The position numbers and the translations under genes were made by a program. Positions 54,178-62,906 of a stretch of DNA of 64,000 nucleotides are shown one piece after another. The DNA comes from Oceaniradius stylonematis (GTDB lineage Bacteria > Pseudomonadota > Alphaproteobacteria > Rhizobiales > Rhizobiaceae), in NCBI RefSeq assembly GCF_003149475.2, contig NZ_QFWV02000006.1, positions 128,019-192,018 on the forward strand, read 5' to 3'. A model generated the notes under the pieces. It saw nothing but the letters and a program-made list of their open reading frames with translations, made no database searches and was not told where the DNA came from. Positions within the stretch are counted from its first letter, which is position 1; each line of letters opens with the position of its first letter.

Positions 54178-55101
54178 TTGACCCCGTCACCGAACAGCGA
54201 ACATCGCCCGAACACCGAAGCGCACGATGTCGATTCGCCGTTTCTGGACAGTTTGGGTGACGGCGCGCTCTTCGACGCGCTGGTGGGCAGCCAGGCCAAG
54301 GCGGTCGATGCCGTCAAAGCGGCGCAGACGCAGATCATGGACGCCGTTTCGTCTGCTGCTGCGCGGCTCGAAAAACCGAAGGCGCGTCTTGTCTATTGCG
54401 GGGCGGGCACGTCCGGGCGCGTTGCGCTGCTCGATGGTGTCGAACTTAACCCGACATTCAACTGGCCCGATGGGCGGCTTCATATCCTCGTTGCCGGCGG
54501 TTCGGCGAGCATCGTCGAGGCGCAGGAGGGCGCCGAAGACGATGAAGCGGCGGCGGCGCGCGCCGTGGACGACCTCGCTCTTGACGAGAACGACGTCGTC
54601 ATCGGTCTGGCCGCCAGCGGCACGACACCGTTCGTGATCACGGCCTTGAAGGCGGCCAACCAGAGCGGTGCCCTGACCATCGGCATCGCCAACAATGCGC
54701 GGACGCCGGTTCTTGTTGAGGCCGATGTGCCGGTGTTTCTGGACACCGGTTCGGAAGCGCTTGCAGGATCGACCCGGCTGGCGGCCGGCACTAGCCAGAA
54801 GATTGCGCTCAACATCTTCTCGACCGCTCTGATGGTGCGGCTGGGAAAGGTCTATCGCGGGCGGATGATCGACATGCGCGTCACCAACCGCAAGCTGCGA
54901 AGCCGGGCGCTGGGCATCGTGCGCGATATTGTCGGCTGCAGCGAACAGACGGCGCGGGACGCGCTCGAAGCCAGCGATTACGACGTCAAGCGTGCCATTT
55001 TGATGGCGCGCGGCGCCGGCCGGGACGAGGCGATCGCGTTGATCGACAAGCATGGCGGCCGGATCAGGGAGGCGGATCGGGACTGGATGAGCCAGAGCTG
55101 A
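54178..55101 (+). CDS. murQ: N-acetylmuramic acid 6-phosphate etherase
   Basis: MurQ removes the lactyl ether of MurNAc-6-phosphate, giving GlcNAc-6-phosphate and D-lactate. The 307-residue SIS protein has GAGTSGRVALLDGVELNPTF (residues 75-93) with acid E89, and the second conserved glutamate E120 in IVEAQEGAEDD; also GSTRLAAGTSQKIALN and RMIDMRVTNRKL near the C-terminus, where a short helical UBA-like domain follows. The start is TTG 54178 after AAGGA; no ATG is near. It receives the AnmK product and feeds NagA. Confidence 0.94.
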   Translation: MTPSPNSEHRPNTEAHDVDSPFLDSLGDGALFDALVGSQAKAVDAVKAAQTQIMDAVSSAAARLEKPKARLVYCGAGTSGRVALLDGVELNPTFNWPDGRLHILVAGGSASIVEAQEGAEDDEAAAARAVDDLALDENDVVIGLAASGTTPFVITALKAANQSGALTIGIANNARTPVLVEADVPVFLDTGSEALAGSTRLAAGTSQKIALNIFSTALMVRLGKVYRGRMIDMRVTNRKLRSRALGIVRDIVGCSEQTARDALEASDYDVKRAILMARGAGRDEAIALIDKHGGRIREADRDWMSQS

Positions 55102-55122
55102 TCCTTTGATCACCAACGGTCC

Positions 55123-55364
55123 GTGGCCGATATGGCGGCTGCCGCGCTTCAGGCCGCGCTCCCTGACGCCGGCCGTTGCGCCGCCGAGGCGTTCGGCGAC
55201 ATGCTGCGCGAATATCCGCGCCCGGCGGGATCGATGCGATTGCCAGGTTCGTCTATTCGACAGCCATCAACGCCAAGAAGAATGCCGGGAACAGGCAGGT
55301 TCTCGAGCAAGGGCTGGCGGTCCTCAAGGCATCGGTTCTGGATCTGGCCACCGCCGCCCGGTGA
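55123..55364 (+). pseudogene. Probable frameshifted small gene, not recognised
   Basis: From GTG 55123 one frame reads MADMAAAALQAALPDAGRCA to about EYPRPAG, with coding-like composition, and then becomes improbable. The frame shifted by two bases continues DAIARFVYSTAINAKKNAGN and ends at TGA after VLDLATAAR. Together they would make one helical protein of about 80 residues with a frameshift near 55230. It is either a broken gene or a sequencing indel. It is the only thing between murQ and urtE; a small hairpin (55355-55372) lies at its end. Confidence 0.45.
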
Positions 55365-55388
55365 GCCGGGCGCGAAAAGGATCGGCCG

Positions 55389-56084
55389 TCACACCGAAAC
55401 GGCATCGACAAGCGCGTCGCGCGAGACCGCGTCACGGCTGCCGGCCAGCGTAACCGCGCCGCGTTCCATGACGACGAATTCGTCCGCCAGCCCGTAGGCG
55501 AAGTCGAAATACTGCTCGACCAGCACGATCGCCATCTGCCCCTGCTGGCGCAGATAGTCGATCACCTTGCCGATCTGCGTGATGATGTTGGGCTGGATGC
55601 CCTCGGTCGGCTCGTCCAGCAGCAGCAGCTTGGGCCGCGTCACCAGCGCCCGCCCGATGCTCAATTGCTGCTGCTGGCCGCCGGACAGGTCGCCGCCGCG
55701 CCGTCCGTCCATCTCCTTGAGCACGGGGAACAGTTCGTAAATCTCGTCGGGCACCGCCCGTTCGCCGCGCGGCAGCGTCGCAAAGCCGGTCTCAAGGTTC
55801 TCGCGCACGGTCAGAAGCGGGAAGATGTCGCGCCCCTGCGGCACATAGCCGACGCCTTTGGCGGCGAGCACATGCGCCGGCACCTTGCCGATCGTCTCGC
55901 CGTCCAGCGACAGCGCGCCGCCCGAGCGCGGGTGAACGCCGGCGATTGCTTTCAGAAGGCTGGTCTTGCCGACGCCATTGGTGCCCATCACGCAGGTGAC
56001 GCGGCCTGTTTCGGCGGTGAACGAGACGCCATTGAGGATTTGCGACTGGCCGTAATGCAGGGTCAGGTCGGAAACGGAAAGCAT
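55389..56084 (-). CDS. urtE: Urea ABC transporter ATPase UrtE
   Basis: A 231-residue LivF-type ATPase with Walker A GTNGVGKTS, signature LSGGQQQQLSIGRAL and Walker B LLLLDEPTEGIQP; the last motif with TEGIQP is characteristic of UrtE. It is the last gene of urtABCDE, 4 nt after urtD. No urease genes follow, although they commonly do. Confidence 0.95.
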   Translation of the reverse strand: MLSVSDLTLHYGQSQILNGVSFTAETGRVTCVMGTNGVGKTSLLKAIAGVHPRSGGALSLDGETIGKVPAHVLAAKGVGYVPQGRDIFPLLTVRENLETGFATLPRGERAVPDEIYELFPVLKEMDGRRGGDLSGGQQQQLSIGRALVTRPKLLLLDEPTEGIQPNIITQIGKVIDYLRQQGQMAIVLVEQYFDFAYGLADEFVVMERGAVTLAGSRDAVSRDALVDAVSV

Positions 56085-56088
56085 CGGT

Positions 56089-56829
56089 TCAGCGTCCCAG
56101 ATAGACGTCGATCACGTCTTGGTTGGCGGTCACATGGTCGAGCGAGCCTTCGGCCAGAACCGAACCCTCGTGCAGCACCGTCACCTTGCAGCCGAGCCGC
56201 CGCACGAACTCCATGTCGTGCTCGACGACGACGACGGCACGGGTTTCGGCGGCGCGTTTGAGAAGTTCGGTCGTGTGCTCGCGTTCGCCCAGCGTCATGC
56301 CGGCGGCGGGCTCGTCGACCAGCAGCAGTCTGGGGTCCTGCGCCAGCAGCATGCCGATCTCCAGCCACTGTTTCTGGCCGTGCGCCAGCTCGCCGGCCGG
56401 CCGGTCCAGATGATCGGCAAGGCCGACTTCCTCGGCAAGGTCCGCCACCTTGTCGATATCGGTTCGCGCCGCGCGCCATGCCATCACGCCGAACGGGCTG
56501 CGGTCGTTTTTCAGCGCCATCATCAGATTGTCGCGGACGCTTTGCTGCTCGAAGACGGTGGGCCGCTGGAACTTTCGACCGATGCCGGCGCGGGCGATTT
56601 CGCTCTCGCTCATGCGCAACAGGCTCCTGGGCGGTTCGCCATAATCCACGCGGCCCTCGTCCGGCCGGGTCTTGCCGGTGACGATGTCCATGAAGGTGGT
56701 CTTGCCGGCGCCGTTCGGTCCGATGATGGCGCGCAACTCCGCCCGCCCGATCTCGAACGACAGATCGTTGATCGCCCTGAAACCGTCGAACGTGACCGAG
56801 ACGCCGGCCACTTCGAGAAGACTGCTCAT
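56089..56829 (-). CDS. urtD: Urea ABC transporter ATPase UrtD
   Basis: A 246-residue LivG-type ATPase with Walker A GPNGAGKTT, the UrtD-type signature LAHGQKQWLEIGM in place of LSGGQ, and Walker B LLLVDEPAAGM. It starts inside the end of urtC (ATGA overlap). It works with UrtE to power UrtBC. Confidence 0.95.
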   Translation of the reverse strand: MSSLLEVAGVSVTFDGFRAINDLSFEIGRAELRAIIGPNGAGKTTFMDIVTGKTRPDEGRVDYGEPPRSLLRMSESEIARAGIGRKFQRPTVFEQQSVRDNLMMALKNDRSPFGVMAWRAARTDIDKVADLAEEVGLADHLDRPAGELAHGQKQWLEIGMLLAQDPRLLLVDEPAAGMTLGEREHTTELLKRAAETRAVVVVEHDMEFVRRLGCKVTVLHEGSVLAEGSLDHVTANQDVIDVYLGR

Positions 56830-58055
56830 GCCGCCTCGCTTGCTTTTTCAGCCGATTTGGCCGGGGTGGGCGGCGGCGCGGCGATGGCCTGCCGGTTGCG
56901 CACCAGCGCATCGACCAGACCGCCAAGGCCCTGCGGTGCGAACAAAGTCACCAGAACGAAACCGAAGCCGAGCAGCACCAGCCACCAGTCGACCCATTCG
57001 ATTGTGTAAAAGCCCAGCGGAATGTCCGGCACCTGCCCGGATGTGAACCAGGTGGAAACGAGCGAAACGAGCGCGGCGCCGATCACCGCGCCATAGAGCC
57101 GACCGCGCCCGCCGATCGCCACCCAGACGGCCAGATAAATCGAGGCGATGGGTGCGATCTCCGCCGGATTGATGATGCCCGCCTGCGGATAGTAAAGCGC
57201 GCCGGCAATGCCCGCGATCACGGCGGTGACGGTGAAGACGACCAGCTTGTAGGCTTCGACGTTGTATCCGAGGAACCGCACCCGCGCCTCGTCGTCGCGG
57301 ATGCCGCGCACGACATTGCCGAACTTGCCCGAGACCATCCAGGCGGCGAACAGATAGCCGGCACCGAGCGCGAAGGCGGACGCCCACAGGAACCAGACGG
57401 AGATGACATCCTGCGAGAGGTTTTCCGCGCCCGGAATGTTCTGCAGGCCCGACAGGCCATTGTTGCCGCGCAGGCCGGAATCGTTCTGGAACAGATAGAG
57501 CGACAGCGCGAGCGTCATCGCCTGCGTCAGGATGGAGAGATAGACACCGGTGACGCGGCTGCGGAACGCCAGCCACCCGAACACCAGCGCCAGAAGGCCG
57601 GGCACCAGAACGACGAGCGCGATCTGGATGATCAGGCTGTCGGCAAACATCCATATCGCCGGGATTTCCGATCCGCCGACCACGCCGAAGATCTGCGATC
57701 CGATCGCCTCGCGCACCTCTTCGGGCGTCGGTGGCAGTTGCGCGGCGCCGAGCTGCTCGACGACGATGGACTTGGTGCGCTCATACATGAGCCACATGCC
57801 GATCATGTAGCCGCCAAGGCCGAAGAAGGCGAAATGGCCGAGCGAAAGAATGCCGCAGTAACCCCAGACCAGATCCATGGCGATGGCGATCAGGCACAGG
57901 CACAGCGTCTTGCCGAGCGTCTTGACGAAGCTGGTCGAGATCAGGCCCACGCCGAAGCCTTCCGACAGGATTGTCGCGCCGACCGTGAACAGGGCCAGAA
58001 GCGCGATGAAGACCATCACGGAGGGATGGCGCAGAAGGAAGGTGCGCTCGATCAT
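56826..58055 (-). CDS. urtC: Urea ABC transporter permease UrtC
   Basis: A 409-residue LivM-type permease with about ten helices and the family N-terminus; the large loop after helix 3 (about residues 90-135) and the motif YPQAGIINPAEIAPIASIYL near the C-terminus are typical of UrtC. The C-terminal tail is rich in Ala and Pro. One nt separates it from urtB. Confidence 0.94.
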   Translation of the reverse strand: MIERTFLLRHPSVMVFIALLALFTVGATILSEGFGVGLISTSFVKTLGKTLCLCLIAIAMDLVWGYCGILSLGHFAFFGLGGYMIGMWLMYERTKSIVVEQLGAAQLPPTPEEVREAIGSQIFGVVGGSEIPAIWMFADSLIIQIALVVLVPGLLALVFGWLAFRSRVTGVYLSILTQAMTLALSLYLFQNDSGLRGNNGLSGLQNIPGAENLSQDVISVWFLWASAFALGAGYLFAAWMVSGKFGNVVRGIRDDEARVRFLGYNVEAYKLVVFTVTAVIAGIAGALYYPQAGIINPAEIAPIASIYLAVWVAIGGRGRLYGAVIGAALVSLVSTWFTSGQVPDIPLGFYTIEWVDWWLVLLGFGFVLVTLFAPQGLGGLVDALVRNRQAIAAPPPTPAKSAEKASEAA

Positions 58056-58056
58056 C

Positions 58057-60009
58057 TCAGTCTCCCGCCGCGCGGCCCTTGAGGGCGAAGATGCCCTTGG
58101 GACGGAACTGGATGAAGATGATGATGAAGATGATCATGTAGGTCTGCGCGGCCAGCGTGTTGGCCGGGTTGAACCATTCGATGATCTTCTGCAGCGAGCC
58201 GATCATGCCGGCGCCGGCCAGCGTGCCCCAGATGTTGCCGACCCCGCCGACAACTACGGTCATGAAGCTCTGGACGATGTAGGAGGCGCCAAGTTCCGAG
58301 GTGACCTGCGCGTAAAGCCCGATGGCGACACCGGCAATGCCGGCAATGCCCGAGCCGAGGCCGAAGGTCAGCATGTTCACCCGGTCGGGACTGATGCCCA
58401 TCGAGGCGGCCATGCGCGAATTCTGCGTGACGGCGCGCACTTCGAGCCCGAGCCGCGTGCGGTTGAGGATGAACCACAACAGGACGAAGAAGATGACGGC
58501 GAGGGCAAAGATCGCGATCCTTATGTAGCTGATCGAAACCACATCGTTGAGCGACCATGCGCCGTCGAGCCAGCCCGGCGCTGTCAGCGGCCGGGCCTGC
58601 GTGCCGAAAATGTTCTTGGCAAGCTGCTGCAGCGCAATCGAGATGCCGAACGTCGCCAGAAGCGTTTCAAGCGGCCGATGCATCAGATGGCGGATCACCA
58701 GCCGTTCGAGCGCGACGCCGGCAAGGAAGGCGATTGCGAACGCCAGCGGCAGCGCGATGACGATCGACGCGGTGTAGTTGGGCACGAACTGCTGAACGAC
58801 GAAGCCCGTATAGGCGCCGATCATGATGAATTCGCCATGCGCCATGTTGATGACGCCCATCACCCCGAAGGTGATGGCAAGGCCGATGGCGGCGAGGAAG
58901 TAGATCGAGGCCAGCGAGAGACCGTCGAGACCCAGATCGACGACGCGGTAGGCGCCGACACGGCTTTCGATGGCATTGAGCGTCTGCGCCGCCGCATCGG
59001 TGACGGCCTGCGACGGTTCATTGTAGGTCTCGAAGAAGACGTGCTCGTTTACCGCCGCAGCCCGCTCTTCGACGGTCACCGCCGGCGGCACGGTGCCCGA
59101 CCGGGCCAGCGCCGCATAGGCGGCATCGCGTGCGGCATTGGTGTCGAGCGTCGCAACGGCGATGCCGGCAACCGTGCCATTGTCGATGTTGGCGATCAGC
59201 GCCGCGTCGCGCGTCTCCGCATCGACAAGGGCCGGTGCCAGATCGGCGCTGACCAGCATGGCGTAGGCTTCGTCGATGGCGATGTTTACGCCCGGTTCCA
59301 GCACGCGGGCGATGTTGGTGTTTTCGGGCAGCGTCTCGGCGGCACGCATGCGCGTCGACAAGAGCGGATTGAGCGTCGCCCGCACATCGACGGCGATGTC
59401 GCCCGCAAAGCTTTCGATGGCGTCGACGCGGGCCGCCTCGTCATCGTCGAACGTGGCGGTCAGAAGCCGCTCGAGCCGCGTCTTGCGCGCCAGCAGCGCC
59501 GGGTCGGCCTCGCCGTTGATCGACGCGCGCAGGGCCGTCAGGTGCGACGCCTCCGGATCGCGCTCGATGGCGGTCAGGCCGGCGGCGCGCCGTTCGGGAT
59601 CGGGATCGGAAAGCTGGAACTGGACCAGCGCCGTCGCAATCACGCCGCGCACGCCGGAGTTGGGGCGAAGCTGGCTCATACCGTCCTCGGGGACGTCGCC
59701 GAAGAATTCGCCCGTATCGATGTCGATGAGTTTCATCGGGTCGGCGTCTTCATCCTCGACAAGGAAGAACAGCCCGTCCGCGTCCCGCTGAAAAACGACA
59801 CGGTCGCGCCAGCGCTCGAGGAAAAGAGGAGCCCGCTCGCTGCCGGTGGCGATGATCGCATCGAGCACCGGTTGCACGGTGCGCCGCGAGGCCCGCTCGA
59901 TGTCGGCGCGATTGTCCTGAAGGACGGCCTGGATCGGGCCTGTCTGCGCATGGGCCGGGCCGATCGCGCCAAGGCACGCAATCGCAAGGACCACTAGAAG
60001 TCTGATCAT
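58057..60009 (-). CDS. urtB: Urea ABC transporter permease UrtB with long periplasmic N-terminus
   Basis: A 650-residue protein. A signal peptide (residues 1-21, ending AHA) is followed by about 330 residues of periplasmic helical-repeat-like sequence, and then a LivH-type permease from about residue 355 (LDGLSLASIYFLAAIGLAIT, GVINMAHGEFIMIGAYTGF). UrtB proteins usually have such an N-terminal domain, but this one is longer than the common form of about 530 residues. ATG 60009 opens the signal peptide. A hairpin lies between urtA and this gene. Confidence 0.93.
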   Translation of the reverse strand: MIRLLVVLAIACLGAIGPAHAQTGPIQAVLQDNRADIERASRRTVQPVLDAIIATGSERAPLFLERWRDRVVFQRDADGLFFLVEDEDADPMKLIDIDTGEFFGDVPEDGMSQLRPNSGVRGVIATALVQFQLSDPDPERRAAGLTAIERDPEASHLTALRASINGEADPALLARKTRLERLLTATFDDDEAARVDAIESFAGDIAVDVRATLNPLLSTRMRAAETLPENTNIARVLEPGVNIAIDEAYAMLVSADLAPALVDAETRDAALIANIDNGTVAGIAVATLDTNAARDAAYAALARSGTVPPAVTVEERAAAVNEHVFFETYNEPSQAVTDAAAQTLNAIESRVGAYRVVDLGLDGLSLASIYFLAAIGLAITFGVMGVINMAHGEFIMIGAYTGFVVQQFVPNYTASIVIALPLAFAIAFLAGVALERLVIRHLMHRPLETLLATFGISIALQQLAKNIFGTQARPLTAPGWLDGAWSLNDVVSISYIRIAIFALAVIFFVLLWFILNRTRLGLEVRAVTQNSRMAASMGISPDRVNMLTFGLGSGIAGIAGVAIGLYAQVTSELGASYIVQSFMTVVVGGVGNIWGTLAGAGMIGSLQKIIEWFNPANTLAAQTYMIIFIIIFIQFRPKGIFALKGRAAGD

Positions 60010-60037
60010 GATCAGCCCGATACCCCGATGCATGTAC

Positions 60038-60060
60038 CGGAAGGGCCGGCGGCCCTTCCG
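60038..60060 (-). other. urtA-urtB intergenic hairpin
   Basis: CGGAAGGGCC (60038-60047) and GGCCCTTCCG (60051-60060) form a perfect 10-bp stem with a 3-nt loop, 20 nt after the urtA stop. It has no T run in the direction of transcription, so it probably protects the urtA message and lowers expression of the permease and ATPase genes, as known for other binding-protein operons. Confidence 0.65.
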
Positions 60061-60080
60061 AACGCTTTTGGAACGTCAGA

Positions 60081-61376
60081 TCAGTAGTTGGATTCGATCT
60101 GCACGCAGGTCTCGGTTTCGGTGTTGAACATGCCGCAACCCAGCTCCTGCCAGTTGGAGACGAGCACCGCGCTTTCCGGCAGGAAGTCGGTCCAGGCATC
60201 GCCCGGCACTTCCTCGGTCTGGCTGATGATGTCGAACTGGCCGTCCTCGGTGATCTCGCCGATCAGGACGGGCTTGGTCAGGTGGTGGTTGGGCAGCATG
60301 GTCGCCGTGCCGCCGGTCAGGTTCGGGAACTCCTGGCCCCACATGGCTTCGCGAACGGCGTCAACGTCGGTGGTGCCGGCTTCGGTAACCGCGTTCACCC
60401 ACATGTTGAAGCCGATATAGTGCGCCTCCATCGGGTCGTTGGTCACCCGGTCCTCGCCCATCCGTGCCTTCCAGGCGGCCACGAACGCCTCATTGGCCTC
60501 GGTGTCGGCGGACTGGAAATAGTTCCACGCGGCCAGATGGCCGACCAGATCGGACGTATCGAGGCCCGACAGCTCTTCTTCGCCCACCGAGAAGGCGACG
60601 ACCGGAATGTCGTCGGCGGAGATGCCGGCCGCGGCGAGTTCCTTGTAAAAGCCCACATTGGCATCGCCATTGATGGTCGAGATCACGCCGACCTTCTTGC
60701 CGTCGGCGCCGAGCGCGACGACATCGGCGACGATCGACGACCAGTCCGAATGGCCGAACGGCGTGTAGTTGACGAAGATATCCTCCTCGGCGATGCCATT
60801 GTCCTTCAAATACTGTTCGAGGATGCGGTTGGTCGTGCGCGGATAGACATAATCGGTGCCCAGAAGCGCGAACTTCTCGACGCCAAGCTCCTCGAGGAAA
60901 TAGTCGGTCGCCGGGATCGCCTGCTGGTTGGGAGCAGCGCCGGTGTAGAAGACGTTCTTCGAGCTTTCCTCGCCCTCATACTGGACCGGGTAGAACATCA
61001 GCCCGTTGAGCTCTTCGAGAACCGGCAGGGCCGCCTTGCGGCTGACCGAGGTCCACGATCCGAAGATCACGTCGACTTCCTCGACGGTGAGCAGTTCGCG
61101 CGCCTTTTCGGCAAACAGCGGCCAGTCGGAAGCCGGATCGACCACCACCGCTTCCAGTGGCCGGCCGAGCAGGCCGCCCTTTTCGTTCTGGTCGTCGACG
61201 AGCATCTCGATCGTGTCTTTCAATGTCGTCTCGGAAATCGCCATCGTTCCGGACAGCGAGTGCAGGACGCCGACCTTGATCGGCTCTTCCTGCGCCTGGG
61301 CGGCGCCGATCAGCGCGGTGGTTGCAAGAAGGCATGAGGCAAGCAGAAGGCGGTGGTTTTTGGCGGCTGTGATCAT
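60081..61376 (-). CDS. urtA: Urea-binding protein UrtA
   Basis: A 431-residue periplasmic binding protein of the amide/urea type, with a signal peptide (residues 1-28, ending AQA) and the UrtA hallmarks IKVGVLHSLSGTMAISETTL, DQNEKGGLLGRPLEAVVVDP and NVFYTGAAPNQQAIPA. GGAG eight bases before ATG 61376 sets the start. First gene of urtABCDE, behind a sigma-54 promoter, which ties it to nitrogen limitation. Confidence 0.96.
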   Translation of the reverse strand: MITAAKNHRLLLASCLLATTALIGAAQAQEEPIKVGVLHSLSGTMAISETTLKDTIEMLVDDQNEKGGLLGRPLEAVVVDPASDWPLFAEKARELLTVEEVDVIFGSWTSVSRKAALPVLEELNGLMFYPVQYEGEESSKNVFYTGAAPNQQAIPATDYFLEELGVEKFALLGTDYVYPRTTNRILEQYLKDNGIAEEDIFVNYTPFGHSDWSSIVADVVALGADGKKVGVISTINGDANVGFYKELAAAGISADDIPVVAFSVGEEELSGLDTSDLVGHLAAWNYFQSADTEANEAFVAAWKARMGEDRVTNDPMEAHYIGFNMWVNAVTEAGTTDVDAVREAMWGQEFPNLTGGTATMLPNHHLTKPVLIGEITEDGQFDIISQTEEVPGDAWTDFLPESAVLVSNWQELGCGMFNTETETCVQIESNY

Positions 61377-61415
61377 TTTGACGCTCCGTGCGATGAAATC
61401 TGACGCGAGGAACGA

Positions 61416-61431
61416 AGCAACAGCCGTGCCA
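61416..61431 (-). promoter_or_regulatory. Sigma-54 promoter of urtABCDE
   Basis: On the minus strand TGGCAC (61431-61426), five bases, then TTGCT (61420-61416) match the -24/-12 consensus TGGCAC-N5-TTGCW at every conserved position, 40 nt upstream of the urtA start. TGCGC and TGCAC half-sites at 61556-61576, about 150 nt farther up with an A tract between them, might be part of an NtrC enhancer, but that part is weak. The other 150 nt of the gap 61377-61631 show nothing. Confidence 0.85.
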
Positions 61432-61631
61432 AGTGGCGAAAGAGGGCGGCCGGACCTTGATTCCCGGTGCGAGTCGCATGGAAGGCGCCATATGCCGGGC
61501 ACGCGTTCCCCGGCGTCAGAAAATGTCAGGATGCCTAAAAGATGTTCAGTTCTTTTGCGCCGCACAAAAAATGCACACACCGCTTCGAACCTTCCGCAGC
61601 GTGACCTTTTTGGGAAGCGGTGCGGAGCCGG

Positions 61632-62855
61632 TCAGGCGGCGGCGCTGGTCCGCTGGACCAGAAACCGGTCGGAGATCGGCAGCATGGAAGCGCCGATGGC
61701 CCGTGCATTGCTGCCGACGCTGCCGCTGACGATTTCCGGCACGAGGATGCCGTTGGTGTTGCAGCTTTCGATGGCAGCGTTGATCCGTGCGGTCAGGTCG
61801 GCCCGGACCCTGGCCGGAAAAGCGCCATCGACGACAATGACGGGGAAATCGAAAACGGCGCAGACGGTGACGATCGCGTCGGCCATGCTTTGCGCCGTCC
61901 CGGCCAGCCATTGGGTCAGCTGCGGTTCAAAGCCGCTCCAGTCCTCGGTCTGGCGCCACAGATCGGCTGGATCGATGCCGGCCTCGATCAGCGACCTTTC
62001 CAGCGTGAACAAGGAGGCCGTGTCGATCAGCTGGCCGCCATTGCCACGGCGCGGATCGCGCGAGGGCAGGGGGCCGAACGCCGCCGCATTGCCCGTGGCG
62101 CCGGTCTGCAGCGCATGATTGAGCACAATGCCGCCGCCAATGAAGAAGCCGACGAAGAAATAGGCGAAGTCGCGAATCTCGCGCCCGTCGCCGACCGTCA
62201 GTTCGGCCAGGCACGCGCTGGACGCATCGTTGACCAGCATGACATCGAGGTCGGTCTGCGCCCGCGCGGCCGCGACAAGGTCGAAACCGCGCCATTGCTG
62301 CATCTGCGTCGATGGTGCGCCGACGCGGTCCAGCCAATGCCAAAGCTCGAACGGAGACGCCACGCCGATGCCGATGATCCGGTCGCGGATCGCCGGATCG
62401 AGGGTCTCGACCAGGGCCGGCAGGCTGTCGGCGAGAAAGGCCATGATGGAATCGGGCGTCGGAAAGGCATGCGTGGTGCGGATCTGCTTGCGGACGATGC
62501 CGGTGAAATCCATCAGCGACAGATCGGCGCTGCGCCGGCCGATCCTGAGGCCGACCGAAAATGCGCCATCGGGGTTCAGTGTCATCGGCGTCGAGGGCTG
62601 GCCGACCTTGCCGCGTACGCGCTGCGCGCGCATCACCAAACTGTCCTTTTCAAGCTGGCGGTTGATGACCGAGATGGTTTGCGCGGACAGGCCGGTCAGC
62701 CGCGCGATCTCGGCCTTCGACAGCGCGCCATGACGGCGCAGGAGCGACAGGATCACCCGTTCGTTATGCGCCCGGACACCACTCTGGTTGGCGCCGCTGA
62801 TCTGCGGTGCCGGACTGGTTGCTGGTTCTGGATTGGTGGATCGAGCGACGGTCAA
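61632..62855 (-). CDS. frcR: ROK-family transcriptional regulator, FrcR-like
   Basis: A 407-residue regulator with an N-terminal MarR-like helix-turn-helix (RVILSLLRRHGALSKAEIAR, GLSAQTISVINRQLEKDSLV, residues 33-75) and a ROK sugar-binding domain (GIGVASPFE, NDASSACLAE, FFVGFFIGGGIVLNHALQTG). Start TTG 62855 has GGGAGGG six bases upstream. It is divergent from the fructose-type binding protein gene as frcR is from frcBCAK in Sinorhizobium. The usual zinc-binding cysteines of ROK kinases are missing, consistent with a regulator. Confidence 0.87.
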   Translation of the reverse strand: MTVARSTNPEPATSPAPQISGANQSGVRAHNERVILSLLRRHGALSKAEIARLTGLSAQTISVINRQLEKDSLVMRAQRVRGKVGQPSTPMTLNPDGAFSVGLRIGRRSADLSLMDFTGIVRKQIRTTHAFPTPDSIMAFLADSLPALVETLDPAIRDRIIGIGVASPFELWHWLDRVGAPSTQMQQWRGFDLVAAARAQTDLDVMLVNDASSACLAELTVGDGREIRDFAYFFVGFFIGGGIVLNHALQTGATGNAAAFGPLPSRDPRRGNGGQLIDTASLFTLERSLIEAGIDPADLWRQTEDWSGFEPQLTQWLAGTAQSMADAIVTVCAVFDFPVIVVDGAFPARVRADLTARINAAIESCNTNGILVPEIVSGSVGSNARAIGASMLPISDRFLVQRTSAAA

Positions 62856-62906
62856 TGCGCCCTCCCAGCGCGCCTGGCAGGTGGGAATAGACCAAATGGG
62901 AATTAA

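Noticed and set aside
55355..55372. Short hairpin CGCCCGG-TGAG-CCGGGCG as a murQ or urtE terminator
   Set aside because: Only seven pairs, no T run on either strand, common in GC-rich DNA; mentioned but not claimed as a terminator.
57877..59997. 706-codon plus-strand frame opposite urtB and urtC
   Set aside because: Same antisense pattern; both urt genes are fully supported.
61556..61576. NtrC enhancer upstream of urtA
   Set aside because: TGCGC and TGCAC half-sites are present around an A tract, but the symmetry of the TGCAC-N6/7-GTGCA consensus is missing, so it is mentioned only as possible.
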